Assembly: GCA_021157525.1 (NCBI GenBank)
Contig: JAGGWK010000056.1
Coordinates: forward strand, 1-58,496
Source of the DNA: Candidatus Cloacimonadota bacterium
Lineage (GTDB): Bacteria > Cloacimonadota > Cloacimonadia > Cloacimonadales > TCS61
Direction: 5' to 3'
DNA: 58,496 bases
Each line of letters starts with the position of its first letter. The first letter of the stretch is position 1. A program made the position numbers and the translations under genes. Below, one piece after another: positions 37,070 to 44,800 of this stretch. The notes beneath the pieces were generated by a model. It was not told where the DNA came from. It did no database searches and saw nothing but the letters and a program-made list of their open reading frames with translations.

Positions 37070-38104
37070 TTATTCCTCCGTCTGGATGCGTACCTTCTGG
37101 CCGTCGATGAGAGTTTGTCTGCCATCAGTGGCCACATGCATCCCGGCCGGGATGCCGGAAATGGCTACCTGGTTGCCGATTTCGTCCTGCACTGATACAT
37201 CCGTTCGTATTGCCACGTTGTTTTCTATGGCAAAGACAAAATAGTTCCCCGTGCCGCTGAGCTGGATCAAAGCCCTGCGGGGTATGGTAATGACTTCCTG
37301 AGATAGTAATTGCACTTCTACCGAGCAGTACATTCCCGGTTTGATGAGATGTTGTTGATTATCAATTTTCAGGGTAACCGTGGCGGTGCGACTGAGGTGA
37401 GAAAGGGTGGGGGAAATGGCGGTGACTGTGGCTGGAAGAAGGATATCCTGTGCTGCGAAATGTGCCGTTGCTACGCTTCCCACCTCTATAGATGCCAGAT
37501 CCTGTTCGTTTACTTCGATCTCAATTTTCAGCGGATCCAACTGCATCAGACGAACCACACCGGCGGCGTGGGAATAGTTTATGTCCAGAGCAGGATAGTA
37601 GAAATAGTTTTCACCTTCCTGAACCAAGAACTCGGTAACGGTGCCGCTGAAAGGGGCGCGGATTTCCGTGTTTTTCTTCAGCATCTGCCATTTTTCGTAT
37701 TTTGATTCATATTCAGCTTTCAGGTGATCATAGTCCACTTCAGAGACGCTTCCCTTTTCAAAGAGCCGTTTTACCCGCAGGTAATCCTTTTGATATACCT
37801 TATATTCGATTTCTGCCTGAGCCAGCAGTTCGCCGGAAAGCTCGGCCAGCAGCTGATCTTTAACTACTGACTCACCTTCTTTAACGTGGAGTTTTTCTAC
37901 TTTCCCGGGGAGTACAGAGCCGCAATTTGCTTCTTTCCAAGGCTGTACACTACCAGCAAAGGTGAGAGTGGGCTGATAGGTGGTGACTTGTGCTGTGGCG
38001 GTATTAATTACCGCATCCTGAACAACGACGGTCTGCTCTGGAGCTTTGGCGCATCCAGCAAACAGCAGGGCAATGAGGGGGATGATTACCGTTTTATTTT
38101 TCAT
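37070..38104 (-). CDS. RND efflux membrane fusion lipoprotein
   Basis: The periplasmic adaptor linking the RND pump to the outer membrane channel. The 344 residues have a lipobox (LLFAGC), a split biotinyl-lipoyl domain (GSVLPGKVEKLHVKEGESVVKDQ and RAPFSGTVTEFLVQEGENY), a coiled-coil hairpin, and beta-barrel and membrane-proximal domains. I start at 38104, where AAAGGAG precedes the ATG and a signal peptide begins; the longer frame to 38227 runs into tolC. The RND gene follows directly. Confidence 0.93.
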   Translation of the reverse strand: MKNKTVIIPLIALLFAGCAKAPEQTVVVQDAVINTATAQVTTYQPTLTFAGSVQPWKEANCGSVLPGKVEKLHVKEGESVVKDQLLAELSGELLAQAEIEYKVYQKDYLRVKRLFEKGSVSEVDYDHLKAEYESKYEKWQMLKKNTEIRAPFSGTVTEFLVQEGENYFYYPALDINYSHAAGVVRLMQLDPLKIEIEVNEQDLASIEVGSVATAHFAAQDILLPATVTAISPTLSHLSRTATVTLKIDNQQHLIKPGMYCSVEVQLLSQEVITIPRRALIQLSGTGNYFVFAIENNVAIRTDVSVQDEIGNQVAISGIPAGMHVATDGRQTLIDGQKVRIQTEE

Positions 38105-38114
38105 AATTTCTCCT

Positions 38115-39506
38115 TTATAATGTTCCCAAGGCTTTTGCCAGGGCGGTGTGTTGTAATTGCAGTTGGGTTTGAGCATCAATGAGGGATGAGTTTGTATCCA
38201 GCCACAGGGTTTGAGCATCCAGAACATCGGAGCTGGTAGCCAATCCTTCTGCGAAGCGATCCTGGTACATTGCCAGATTGCGGCTTGCCTGTTCTACTGC
38301 TTTTTTGGCCGATGCTACCGATTGCTCAGCTTCATCCAGTCGTTGACGAGCCTGCTGTATTTCCAGGTCGGTAAGTTCATCTGTTTCGCTGATGCGGTGC
38401 TCAAGGGCACGTTTTTTGTGGGAGAGAGTGGCAGCATCAAAACCCCGCTCATTCCAGTGAAAGATGTCCCATTCGGCAACCACGCCGATGGTCCAATCAC
38501 TACCGAATTCCTTTTCCAGGCTGTTATAGGGATTGGGATTTGCCCACACATAGCTGCCTTCAAATGCCAGGTTTGGCAGGTATCGGCCCAGATTTGCCCG
38601 TTGCATCGATTGTGCGATACGGATGCCGCTTTCCAGCATGGCCAGCTCGGGCCGGGATTTTTCATTGATGCTTTTTTCCTGCATTTCCCAGTCGGTATTC
38701 AGGGAGTCTTGTACTTCTATGGATGCATGCAGGTCGTTACCGATGAGTTGATTGAGAGCCATGGATGCCAGGGCTTGGCCATTGGCTGCCTGCAACACCT
38801 TGAGGTTGGCCTGCTCCAGTTTTACCTGTGCTTTCAGCAGATCGTTGTCGGTGATGAATCCTTCATCCCGGTAGTTTTGCAGATCTTCCAGGTGCGCCTG
38901 TACTGTGGCTTTGTACTGCGTAGCCAGACGTACCTTTTCCTTGAGGGATACCACTTGCCAGTAGTGCTGATCTGTTTGGTACAGTACTTCCTGACGTGTG
39001 AGCTCCATAGCTTGCTGGGCAATGGCTTTTTCATAGCGGGATATGTTGTATTGTTCCAATACTTTGCCACCGGTAAAAAGTGGCTGTGTAACAGTAATCG
39101 CCGCACCATAATTATGTGTGTTTCCCACGGTGAGTTTCCGAGATGGCAACAGAGCCCAATTCTCCACTATGGGATTTCCGTTTGCATCCAATACCGGGTT
39201 GCCAGTTTCATCGGTGACGATGATGATGTTTCCTTGAGCATCGGCTACAGGCAGCGCCAGATCGGGAGTCTTGTATTCAAAGCTGTTGTTCATCTGTTGA
39301 TACATTCCGGTAGCGGAGATGCGTGGCAAAAAATGGGTGAAAGCACTCTTCCGGTTGCTTTCCTGGGCCAGTACTTCCTGTCGGGATGCCTTCAGTTGCC
39401 GGTTATGCAGCAGGGCTTTATCCCGACATTGTCGTAAGGTTAGGGGAGTGGCCATCAGAGCCGCTACAGCCAGACTGATAACCAGACAAAAGGTGATTTT
39501 TTTCAT
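38115..39506 (-). CDS. TolC-like outer membrane efflux protein
   Basis: The outer membrane channel of the pump. The 463 residues have a signal peptide (about 1-20), the starting motif LTLRQCRDKALLHNRQLKA, and two outer membrane efflux domains rich in Ala/Gln heptads with the terminal EGLATSSDVLDAQTLWLD. The ATG lies one base after the TetR stop, preceded by GGAG, so regulator and pump share one message. Confidence 0.93.
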   Translation of the reverse strand: MKKITFCLVISLAVAALMATPLTLRQCRDKALLHNRQLKASRQEVLAQESNRKSAFTHFLPRISATGMYQQMNNSFEYKTPDLALPVADAQGNIIIVTDETGNPVLDANGNPIVENWALLPSRKLTVGNTHNYGAAITVTQPLFTGGKVLEQYNISRYEKAIAQQAMELTRQEVLYQTDQHYWQVVSLKEKVRLATQYKATVQAHLEDLQNYRDEGFITDNDLLKAQVKLEQANLKVLQAANGQALASMALNQLIGNDLHASIEVQDSLNTDWEMQEKSINEKSRPELAMLESGIRIAQSMQRANLGRYLPNLAFEGSYVWANPNPYNSLEKEFGSDWTIGVVAEWDIFHWNERGFDAATLSHKKRALEHRISETDELTDLEIQQARQRLDEAEQSVASAKKAVEQASRNLAMYQDRFAEGLATSSDVLDAQTLWLDTNSSLIDAQTQLQLQHTALAKALGTL

Positions 39507-39507
39507 A

Positions 39508-40113
39508 TTAACTCCGTGGCAGCAGTCCATGTAAAACAATGTCTGCTATGGTGTTTTTTGTTTCGTTAAGAGAAAAAGTCTGATGGCTTAGTGACCACTC
39601 GGTGATCACGAAATTCATAGTGCCAAAGATGAGAAAACTCAGGGATTTCGTATCTATCGGCCGGATGCTTCCTTCGGCAATAGCATCGTTTATAAGGGTC
39701 TCCAAAAAACCCAAATACCGGCGTAAGGGCTGATACGTGGGATATCTTTCGAGAAATTCCGGACTTTGACGCAACTCCACAGCCATCAACCTGGCGACAA
39801 AGGGTTGGTCGCTGAACAATGCTACATGGTGATTGAAAAAGCTCACCAGCTTATCCATGGCTGTCTGCTCATTATCCAGAAGACTTTGTAATTGGTCCAG
39901 CCGCTTGGTGATGATTTCTTCAAAAACTTTGATCAAGAGGTCTTCCTTGTTTTTGAAATAGAGATATATGGTACCATCTCCCACATTTGCTTGGGCTGCA
40001 ATCTGAGCAATCTTTGCTTCATGAAAGCCATACTGTGCAAACACTTCAATAGCTGCATTCACGATGGCTGCTCGTTTTTGTATCTGTTTATCAGACAGAA
40101 CAGTATCGCACAT
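39508..40113 (-). CDS. TetR-family regulator of the efflux operon
   Basis: A 201-residue TetR protein and first gene of the efflux operon; it probably represses the operon and itself until a pump substrate binds. The helix-turn-helix includes AQIAAQANVGDGTIYLYF. The C-terminal ligand domain is helical. AAAGGAGG precedes the ATG. Two matched palindromes 15-60 bases upstream are likely its operators. Confidence 0.93.
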   Translation of the reverse strand: MCDTVLSDKQIQKRAAIVNAAIEVFAQYGFHEAKIAQIAAQANVGDGTIYLYFKNKEDLLIKVFEEIITKRLDQLQSLLDNEQTAMDKLVSFFNHHVALFSDQPFVARLMAVELRQSPEFLERYPTYQPLRRYLGFLETLINDAIAEGSIRPIDTKSLSFLIFGTMNFVITEWSLSHQTFSLNETKNTIADIVLHGLLPRS

Positions 40114-40127
40114 AAATCCTCCTTTTA

Positions 40128-40141
40128 TGAATCACTATTCA
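40128..40141. promoter_or_regulatory. palindromic operator 1 for the efflux TetR
   Basis: TGAATCACTATTCA: five-base arms TGAAT/ATTCA around four bases. It lies 15 bases upstream of the regulator ATG, between start and presumed promoter. Confidence 0.6.
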
Positions 40142-40159
40142 TTTTCTATGGCCAAAAAA

Positions 40160-40173
40160 TGAATCGCTGTTCA
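40160..40173. promoter_or_regulatory. palindromic operator 2 for the efflux TetR
   Basis: TGAATCGCTGTTCA: a second copy of the operator 1 pattern, starting 32 bases away, about three helical turns. The rest of 40174-40299 is AT-rich with no gene or clear promoter. Confidence 0.6.
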
Positions 40174-40299
40174 GTTAGTCAATTATTTTTCGTTCTTTTC
40201 CCTTCTGAAAGATTCGATCATGAAAAAAAAATTGACACCATACAATTTGAAATACACTTGTGTACTCAGGAAATCACAGAAATTGGAAAACAACATCTG

Positions 40300-40331
40300 A
40301 AAGTATTCTACAGAGAAAGTATTCTACAGAG
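40300..40331 (+). repeat. perfect tandem repeat, 2 x 16 bp
   Basis: AAAGTATTCTACAGAG occurs twice without a gap, at 40300-40315 and 40316-40331, ending 31 bases before the start of the corrinoid protein gene. The position suggests an operator for a regulator of the downstream sensory operon, but there is no direct evidence. Confidence 0.8.
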
Positions 40332-40362
40332 TTTGAAAGGTTTAATGAGATAAGGAGATGCC

Positions 40363-41025
40363 GTGAATACGTATAATAACGAACCACTATTTCTCGCTGT
40401 AAAGAAATCTAATCGAATACTGGCAAACGCTATTATAGATGAATATGCTCGGGAACATAGTTATCGCGAGGCCCTCTGCGACATTGTAAAGCCCATCATG
40501 TACACTCTGGGTGAGCTATGGCTCAAGGAAGAGACGACGTTGGCCCAAACTTATGTTGCGGCCAAAATTTCTGAAGATACCCTGAATAAAGCCATCCAGA
40601 AGGGAGAATACGAAGAAACCTCCTCAGACAACCATCGAGTGGCGGTGATTGGCAATGTGGAAGATGATTTCCATTCTCTGGGCAGGAAGCTGGTTGGTAC
40701 TTTTTTATCAGCTTCTGGATGGGAGGTGATAGATTTGGGTAACGATGTTTCCCCCGCAGAATTTGTTGAAACGGCGGTCTCTCACGGGTCCCATGTGATC
40801 GGTGTGTCGGCAATGATGTACAGCACTGCTCAAAATGTCGAGAACATCAGTGCAATATTGGCTCGGCGAAACCTTAAAAATGACATCAAACTGGCGGTTG
40901 GAGGTGCGGTGTTCAAACTCACTCCCACTCTGGTAAAAGAGGTTGGCGGCGATGGCACCGCATCCAATGCTACCGATGCTCCCCGGTTGTTTAATGAGCT
41001 TTTTGAATATCGTGAGGGAAGGTGA
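40363..41025 (+). CDS. corrinoid (B12)-binding protein, MtaC/CarH-like domains
   Basis: The 220 residues are a helical cap domain (about 15-80) and a B12-binding Rossmann domain (about 90-215). The base-off cobalamin motif is present as DFHSLG at 102-107, with His104 the expected lower cobalt ligand, and GG occurs late in the domain (LAVGGAVF). Such proteins carry methyl groups in corrinoid methyltransferase systems or act as B12 or light sensors. In the cap, Trp53 is followed nine residues later by Thr-Tyr where CarH-type sensors have Glu-His. Initiation is at GTG with AAGGAG five bases before it. No methyltransferase is nearby; kinases follow. Confidence 0.88.
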   Translation: MNTYNNEPLFLAVKKSNRILANAIIDEYAREHSYREALCDIVKPIMYTLGELWLKEETTLAQTYVAAKISEDTLNKAIQKGEYEETSSDNHRVAVIGNVEDDFHSLGRKLVGTFLSASGWEVIDLGNDVSPAEFVETAVSHGSHVIGVSAMMYSTAQNVENISAILARRNLKNDIKLAVGGAVFKLTPTLVKEVGGDGTASNATDAPRLFNELFEYREGR

Positions 41026-41028
41026 AGC

Positions 41029-41133
41029 ATGAATTTCAGAGGACGCATTACAGCGGTAATCGCCGAGCAACCTGCCAGGGGAATTCCTTATCGCGGGAGA
41101 AAATACTGTGAAAAATTGGAAGTGACGACATGA
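41029..41133 (+). CDS. 34-codon ORF of unknown function
   Basis: A short basic reading frame starting MNFRGRITAVIAEQPARG. GGAAGG lies upstream of its ATG, it begins three bases after the corrinoid gene stop, and its TGA overlaps the next ATG by four bases. It may be a genuine small protein or only a bridge for translational coupling. I do not recognise a family. Confidence 0.4.
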   Translation: MNFRGRITAVIAEQPARGIPYRGRKYCEKLEVTT

Positions 41134-41699
41134 AGACAACTCCCATCATTGCCTGTTCTATCTTTCGCCCGGCTCTGGAAGCTCTGGGCGACTCGATCCC
41201 ATCTCATCCGGTTTATTTTCTCGATTCCCGGTTTCACTTTACACCGGAGCGGCTTTACAATGAAGTCGTTCGCATCACTCAGGAATTGAAAGTAAAGCAG
41301 GTCTTTTTGCTCTATGGTGAGTGTTCTGCAGGCTTCAACCTGCCCATTCCGGGCATCAATATACTGAGGGTAAATCGGAAGGACTGTCTGGAATTTCTGC
41401 TGGGACCGGAGCAGACAAAATCCTTTGCTCGGCAACGGTGCTTTGTGATGCTTCCGGAATGGGTGATTCGCTGGGAAGAGCTCTTTTATCACTGGTTTGG
41501 TTTCTCACCGGATTTGCTGAAAACCTATATGCAAGAGATTTATTCATCTATCATCATTGTGGATGATCACAGCACTTCACTCCCCGACGCCACCCTCAAA
41601 GATATCGCACAGGCCACCGGCCTGGATTGCCAAAGGTATCCTGTGGATATCACTCTTTTCAGGGATGCAATTTTGCCTATCCTTACGGAGCTGGAATGA
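41130..41699 (+). CDS. DUF1638-like protein
   Basis: The 189 residues fit the DUF1638 pattern: an ACSIFRPALEAL start, FLDSRFHFTPERLYNEV, VFLLYGECSAGFN, NRKDCLEFLLGPEQ, and MLPEWVIRWEELF. Conserved cysteines (in IACS, ECSA and KDCL) could bind a metal. From memory, relatives often sit near corrinoid methyltransferase genes, which fits the corrinoid protein upstream. Biochemical role unknown. It overlaps both neighbouring frames by ATGA. Confidence 0.72.
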   Translation: MKTTPIIACSIFRPALEALGDSIPSHPVYFLDSRFHFTPERLYNEVVRITQELKVKQVFLLYGECSAGFNLPIPGINILRVNRKDCLEFLLGPEQTKSFARQRCFVMLPEWVIRWEELFYHWFGFSPDLLKTYMQEIYSSIIIVDDHSTSLPDATLKDIAQATGLDCQRYPVDITLFRDAILPILTELE

Positions 41700-44347
41700 A
41701 AGACAACAATCTTGATGCCTCTTCTCAGTTGTTCATCAAAAATGTGATAGAAAATGTCCTTGTTTATGCAAATGATCTTCCCCGATTTTTACGTCAGATT
41801 TCCCAACAGCTCAGTGCCTTGATCGGTGGTAAAACCATTGTCCTGACACAAACCTCAAAAGATCCTGAACTCCCGGAAAAAGTGCTGCATGTTTTGTCTC
41901 ATCGTCGACATGATGAAGTGGAAAAGCGCCCATTCTCTCATATCCTTACTCTGTGCAAAAAGGAAAAGAACATGGTGGAATTTCGTTGTGATGATGGCAG
42001 CGAAATTGGCCTGCTCCTTTCACAGATGGGATACAAAAATCTGGTACTGATGCCACTGAATATTCAGCAGCAATCGATAGGACTTTGCCTGTTTTTTGAT
42101 GCAGAGCTCCAGTTTAATTCCCCGGACATTGCAACTATTCAGCGTCTTTCATCTTTTATCTCCAGTATCTTACACAATGCACTTCAGATGAATTCCATGG
42201 AACAGCTGGTTACTCAGCGCACCAGGCGACTGTTAGAAACGGAGCAGCGATTTAATGCTGTGGTTACGTCTACCCAGGAAGGCATCATTATTATACAGGA
42301 TGGAAGGGTGATTTTCTCCAATCCTTCAGCTGAAGCGTTGTTGGGATATTCACCTGCAGAATTTCTTTCCCTGAAATTCAGCGATATCATTGACCCGTTA
42401 GAATGGGAAAAGGTGTGGGATAACTATGTAGCAAGGATGCGTGGTGACGATATCCCGCACAGTTATGAAACCCGCATTGTCGATAAGCAGGGGTATGTGG
42501 TTTCTGCCGAGATAAATGCTTCTGTGATGCAATACAATGGCGCATTGGCATATCTTGTTTTTCTGCGGGATATCACCGACCGCATCACGGCTGAACAGGC
42601 TTTTAAAGAGAGCGAACGCCATTTGCTGCGGGCAATGGAACTGGCCGATCTGGGTAGCTTTGTTTACTATGTTAAATCCAAACACTTTGTTTGCTCCGAT
42701 ACTTTTTATCGACTGTTGGGCTATGAACCTCACTCGATAAAATTTACCACAGATATTCTTAAGGCATCTCTGCATCAGGAAGAGATGTCTCAGCTTAAAG
42801 AGAGCGTAGATAAGATGGATGTGGGGGATACTGTTATCAGGCAAATACCCTACAAACGAGGTACGGAAACCCGTCATTGCCGAGTTATTGCGGAAAAACT
42901 GCACGAAGAGCAGACGGACATTACCTGGCTCAATTGCATTATTCAGGATATCACTCAGCACGCGCAGGATGCTGCGAAGCTGGAAGAGTACAACCGTTCA
43001 TTGGAAAAGATGGTAGAGTCCAGAACCAAAACCCTGGAAGAATCACGGCAAGCCCTCACCTCTTTGCTGGAAGATTCAAATAAGATTCGAGAGGATCTGG
43101 AGAAAATGAATGATAAATTGCTCAAGGAAACGACTATCAGAAAGCGTTCTGAGCAACTTGTCACATTGCAGTCAAAAACCCTTACAGCTCTCACACTGGG
43201 CACTGGGCAAAAAGAGATATTGCAAATAGTATGTGATGAAGTGAAGCAGATTATTCCTCACAGTGGTGTCATGATTTTACGGGAACACAATAACCTTTTG
43301 GAACCCTGTTGCTGGGCAGGGCTCACAGAGACGCAACTGGCCGGGATTTCGGAAGAGCTGGATGCATCCCAAACTGATTTGTTCCCGGGAAAAGCTTCAT
43401 CTGTGAACACGCAATCGGCTATTTTATCAAAAGATTACAAGGCTATTTTGCAGAGATTGAATTATCAATTCTGCTGGTATGAGCCCATAATATCCAAAAA
43501 TGAAAAAAATCTTGGAGTGTTTGTGTTGACTGGCCAAAAAACTGATATTCCGCCCAGCTATGAATCTGCTGTGCTAAACAGCGGAGCAAAACTCATAGCG
43601 CTGGTGCTGGAACGAAAATTGGCTGATCGTCAGGAAATGGTGTTTTCCCATAGATTGCAGGAAATGAACAAGGAGTTGGAAGCCTTTGCCTATTCAGTGT
43701 CTCACGATCTGCGGGCACCACTGCGACATATCGACGGCTTTACCTCAGCATTGAAAAAAAACATCGTCGATACTCTATCGGAGACAAATCGGCACTATCT
43801 CAATCGCATCCTGGAATCCACCAGGCGAATGGGCAGACTCATAGACGACCTGCTGGTCTTTTCCCGCATGGGACGTCAACCATTGAAGAAGTGTACAATT
43901 GATCTGGGGGTGTTGGTTGATTCTGTGATTCGGGAGCTGGATCCGGATATTTCCGGCCGGGACATCCGGTGGACCATCGAGCCCCTCGGGACAGTATTTG
44001 CTGACCAGAATCTCTTAAAACAGGTGATGATAAACCTGATATCCAATGCGCTGAAATTTACGAAAACCCGACAAAAGGCTTGGATCCATATAGGAGTGCG
44101 AGAAAATAATCTGGGGCAGAAAGTCTATTTTGTCAAAGACAATGGTGTTGGATTTAATATGGCATATAAGCATAAACTGTTTGGGGTTTTTCAACGTTTA
44201 CATCGGGATGACCAGTTTGAAGGAACCGGTATCGGTCTGGCCAATGTCAAAAGGATAATCAAGAGGCATGGAGGGGATGTTATGGCGTATGGGGAGCTGA
44301 ACAACGGCGCCAAGTTTTCCTTCACTCTTGATACCGAACAATTTTAA
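41696..44347 (+). CDS. multi-domain sensor histidine kinase (GAF-PAS-PAS-GAF, phytochrome-like kinase core)
   Basis: An 883-residue cytoplasmic kinase without membrane helices. Approximate order: GAF-like (1-170), PAS (190-300, IIIQDGRVIFSNPSAEALLGYS), second PAS with PAC (310-430), coiled coil (435-510), GAF (520-640), HisKA with phosphorylated His in YSVSHDLRAPLRHIDGF, and HATPase with NLISNALKFT, VKDNGVGFNM and FEGTGIGLANVKRI. The kinase core resembles cyanobacterial and bacterial phytochrome kinases, but I see no PHY domain. The start at 41696 overlaps the DUF1638 stop (ATGA). An Rcp1-like receiver follows. Confidence 0.9.
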   Translation: MKDNNLDASSQLFIKNVIENVLVYANDLPRFLRQISQQLSALIGGKTIVLTQTSKDPELPEKVLHVLSHRRHDEVEKRPFSHILTLCKKEKNMVEFRCDDGSEIGLLLSQMGYKNLVLMPLNIQQQSIGLCLFFDAELQFNSPDIATIQRLSSFISSILHNALQMNSMEQLVTQRTRRLLETEQRFNAVVTSTQEGIIIIQDGRVIFSNPSAEALLGYSPAEFLSLKFSDIIDPLEWEKVWDNYVARMRGDDIPHSYETRIVDKQGYVVSAEINASVMQYNGALAYLVFLRDITDRITAEQAFKESERHLLRAMELADLGSFVYYVKSKHFVCSDTFYRLLGYEPHSIKFTTDILKASLHQEEMSQLKESVDKMDVGDTVIRQIPYKRGTETRHCRVIAEKLHEEQTDITWLNCIIQDITQHAQDAAKLEEYNRSLEKMVESRTKTLEESRQALTSLLEDSNKIREDLEKMNDKLLKETTIRKRSEQLVTLQSKTLTALTLGTGQKEILQIVCDEVKQIIPHSGVMILREHNNLLEPCCWAGLTETQLAGISEELDASQTDLFPGKASSVNTQSAILSKDYKAILQRLNYQFCWYEPIISKNEKNLGVFVLTGQKTDIPPSYESAVLNSGAKLIALVLERKLADRQEMVFSHRLQEMNKELEAFAYSVSHDLRAPLRHIDGFTSALKKNIVDTLSETNRHYLNRILESTRRMGRLIDDLLVFSRMGRQPLKKCTIDLGVLVDSVIRELDPDISGRDIRWTIEPLGTVFADQNLLKQVMINLISNALKFTKTRQKAWIHIGVRENNLGQKVYFVKDNGVGFNMAYKHKLFGVFQRLHRDDQFEGTGIGLANVKRIIKRHGGDVMAYGELNNGAKFSFTLDTEQF

Positions 44348-44356
44348 GGAGGAGAT

Positions 44357-44800
44357 ATGGCTGAAGTTCCACGGATTTTATTAGCGGAAGACAACATCGA
44401 TGACATTGAGTTGACTCTACTTGCTTTTAAAGAAAACAAACTGGCAAATAACATCACAACCGTCCGGGACGGAGAAGCCGCTCTTGATTATCTCTATTGC
44501 CGTGGTGAATTTGCCCAGCGTCCACGAGGTAATCCGGTTTTGGTTTTGCTCGATCTGAAAATGCCCAAAGTGGATGGATTGGAAGTGCTGGCTGCCATGA
44601 AGAAAGATCCAAAATTGCAATCTATACCGGTGGTGGTTCTCACATCATCCAGGATGGAAAGCGATGTGGTTGAGAGCTACAATTTGGGGGTAAATGCCTA
44701 TGTGGTAAAACCGGTGGATTTCAGTGAGTTTGTGAATGCAGTGAAGAATCTGGGTATTTTCTGGATTTTGCTCAATGAACCCCCTCCGGAGGTCGTATGA
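44357..44800 (+). CDS. single-domain response regulator, Rcp1-like
   Basis: A 147-residue receiver with acidic residues in LAEDNIDD, phosphorylated Asp in LVLLDLKMPKVDG, Thr in VVVLTSS and Lys in YVVKPVDF. The insertion after helix 2 (YCRGEFAQRPRGNP) is typical of Rcp1-type partners of phytochrome kinases. No output domain. It follows the kinase by nine bases with GGAGG before the ATG, so it is the likely phosphoacceptor. Confidence 0.92.
   Translation: MAEVPRILLAEDNIDDIELTLLAFKENKLANNITTVRDGEAALDYLYCRGEFAQRPRGNPVLVLLDLKMPKVDGLEVLAAMKKDPKLQSIPVVVLTSSRMESDVVESYNLGVNAYVVKPVDFSEFVNAVKNLGIFWILLNEPPPEVV

Noticed and set aside
40174-40362. Cobalamin riboswitch before the corrinoid protein gene
   Set aside because: I see no B12-box-like sequence or extended folded leader; the region is short and AT-rich and holds only the tandem repeat.
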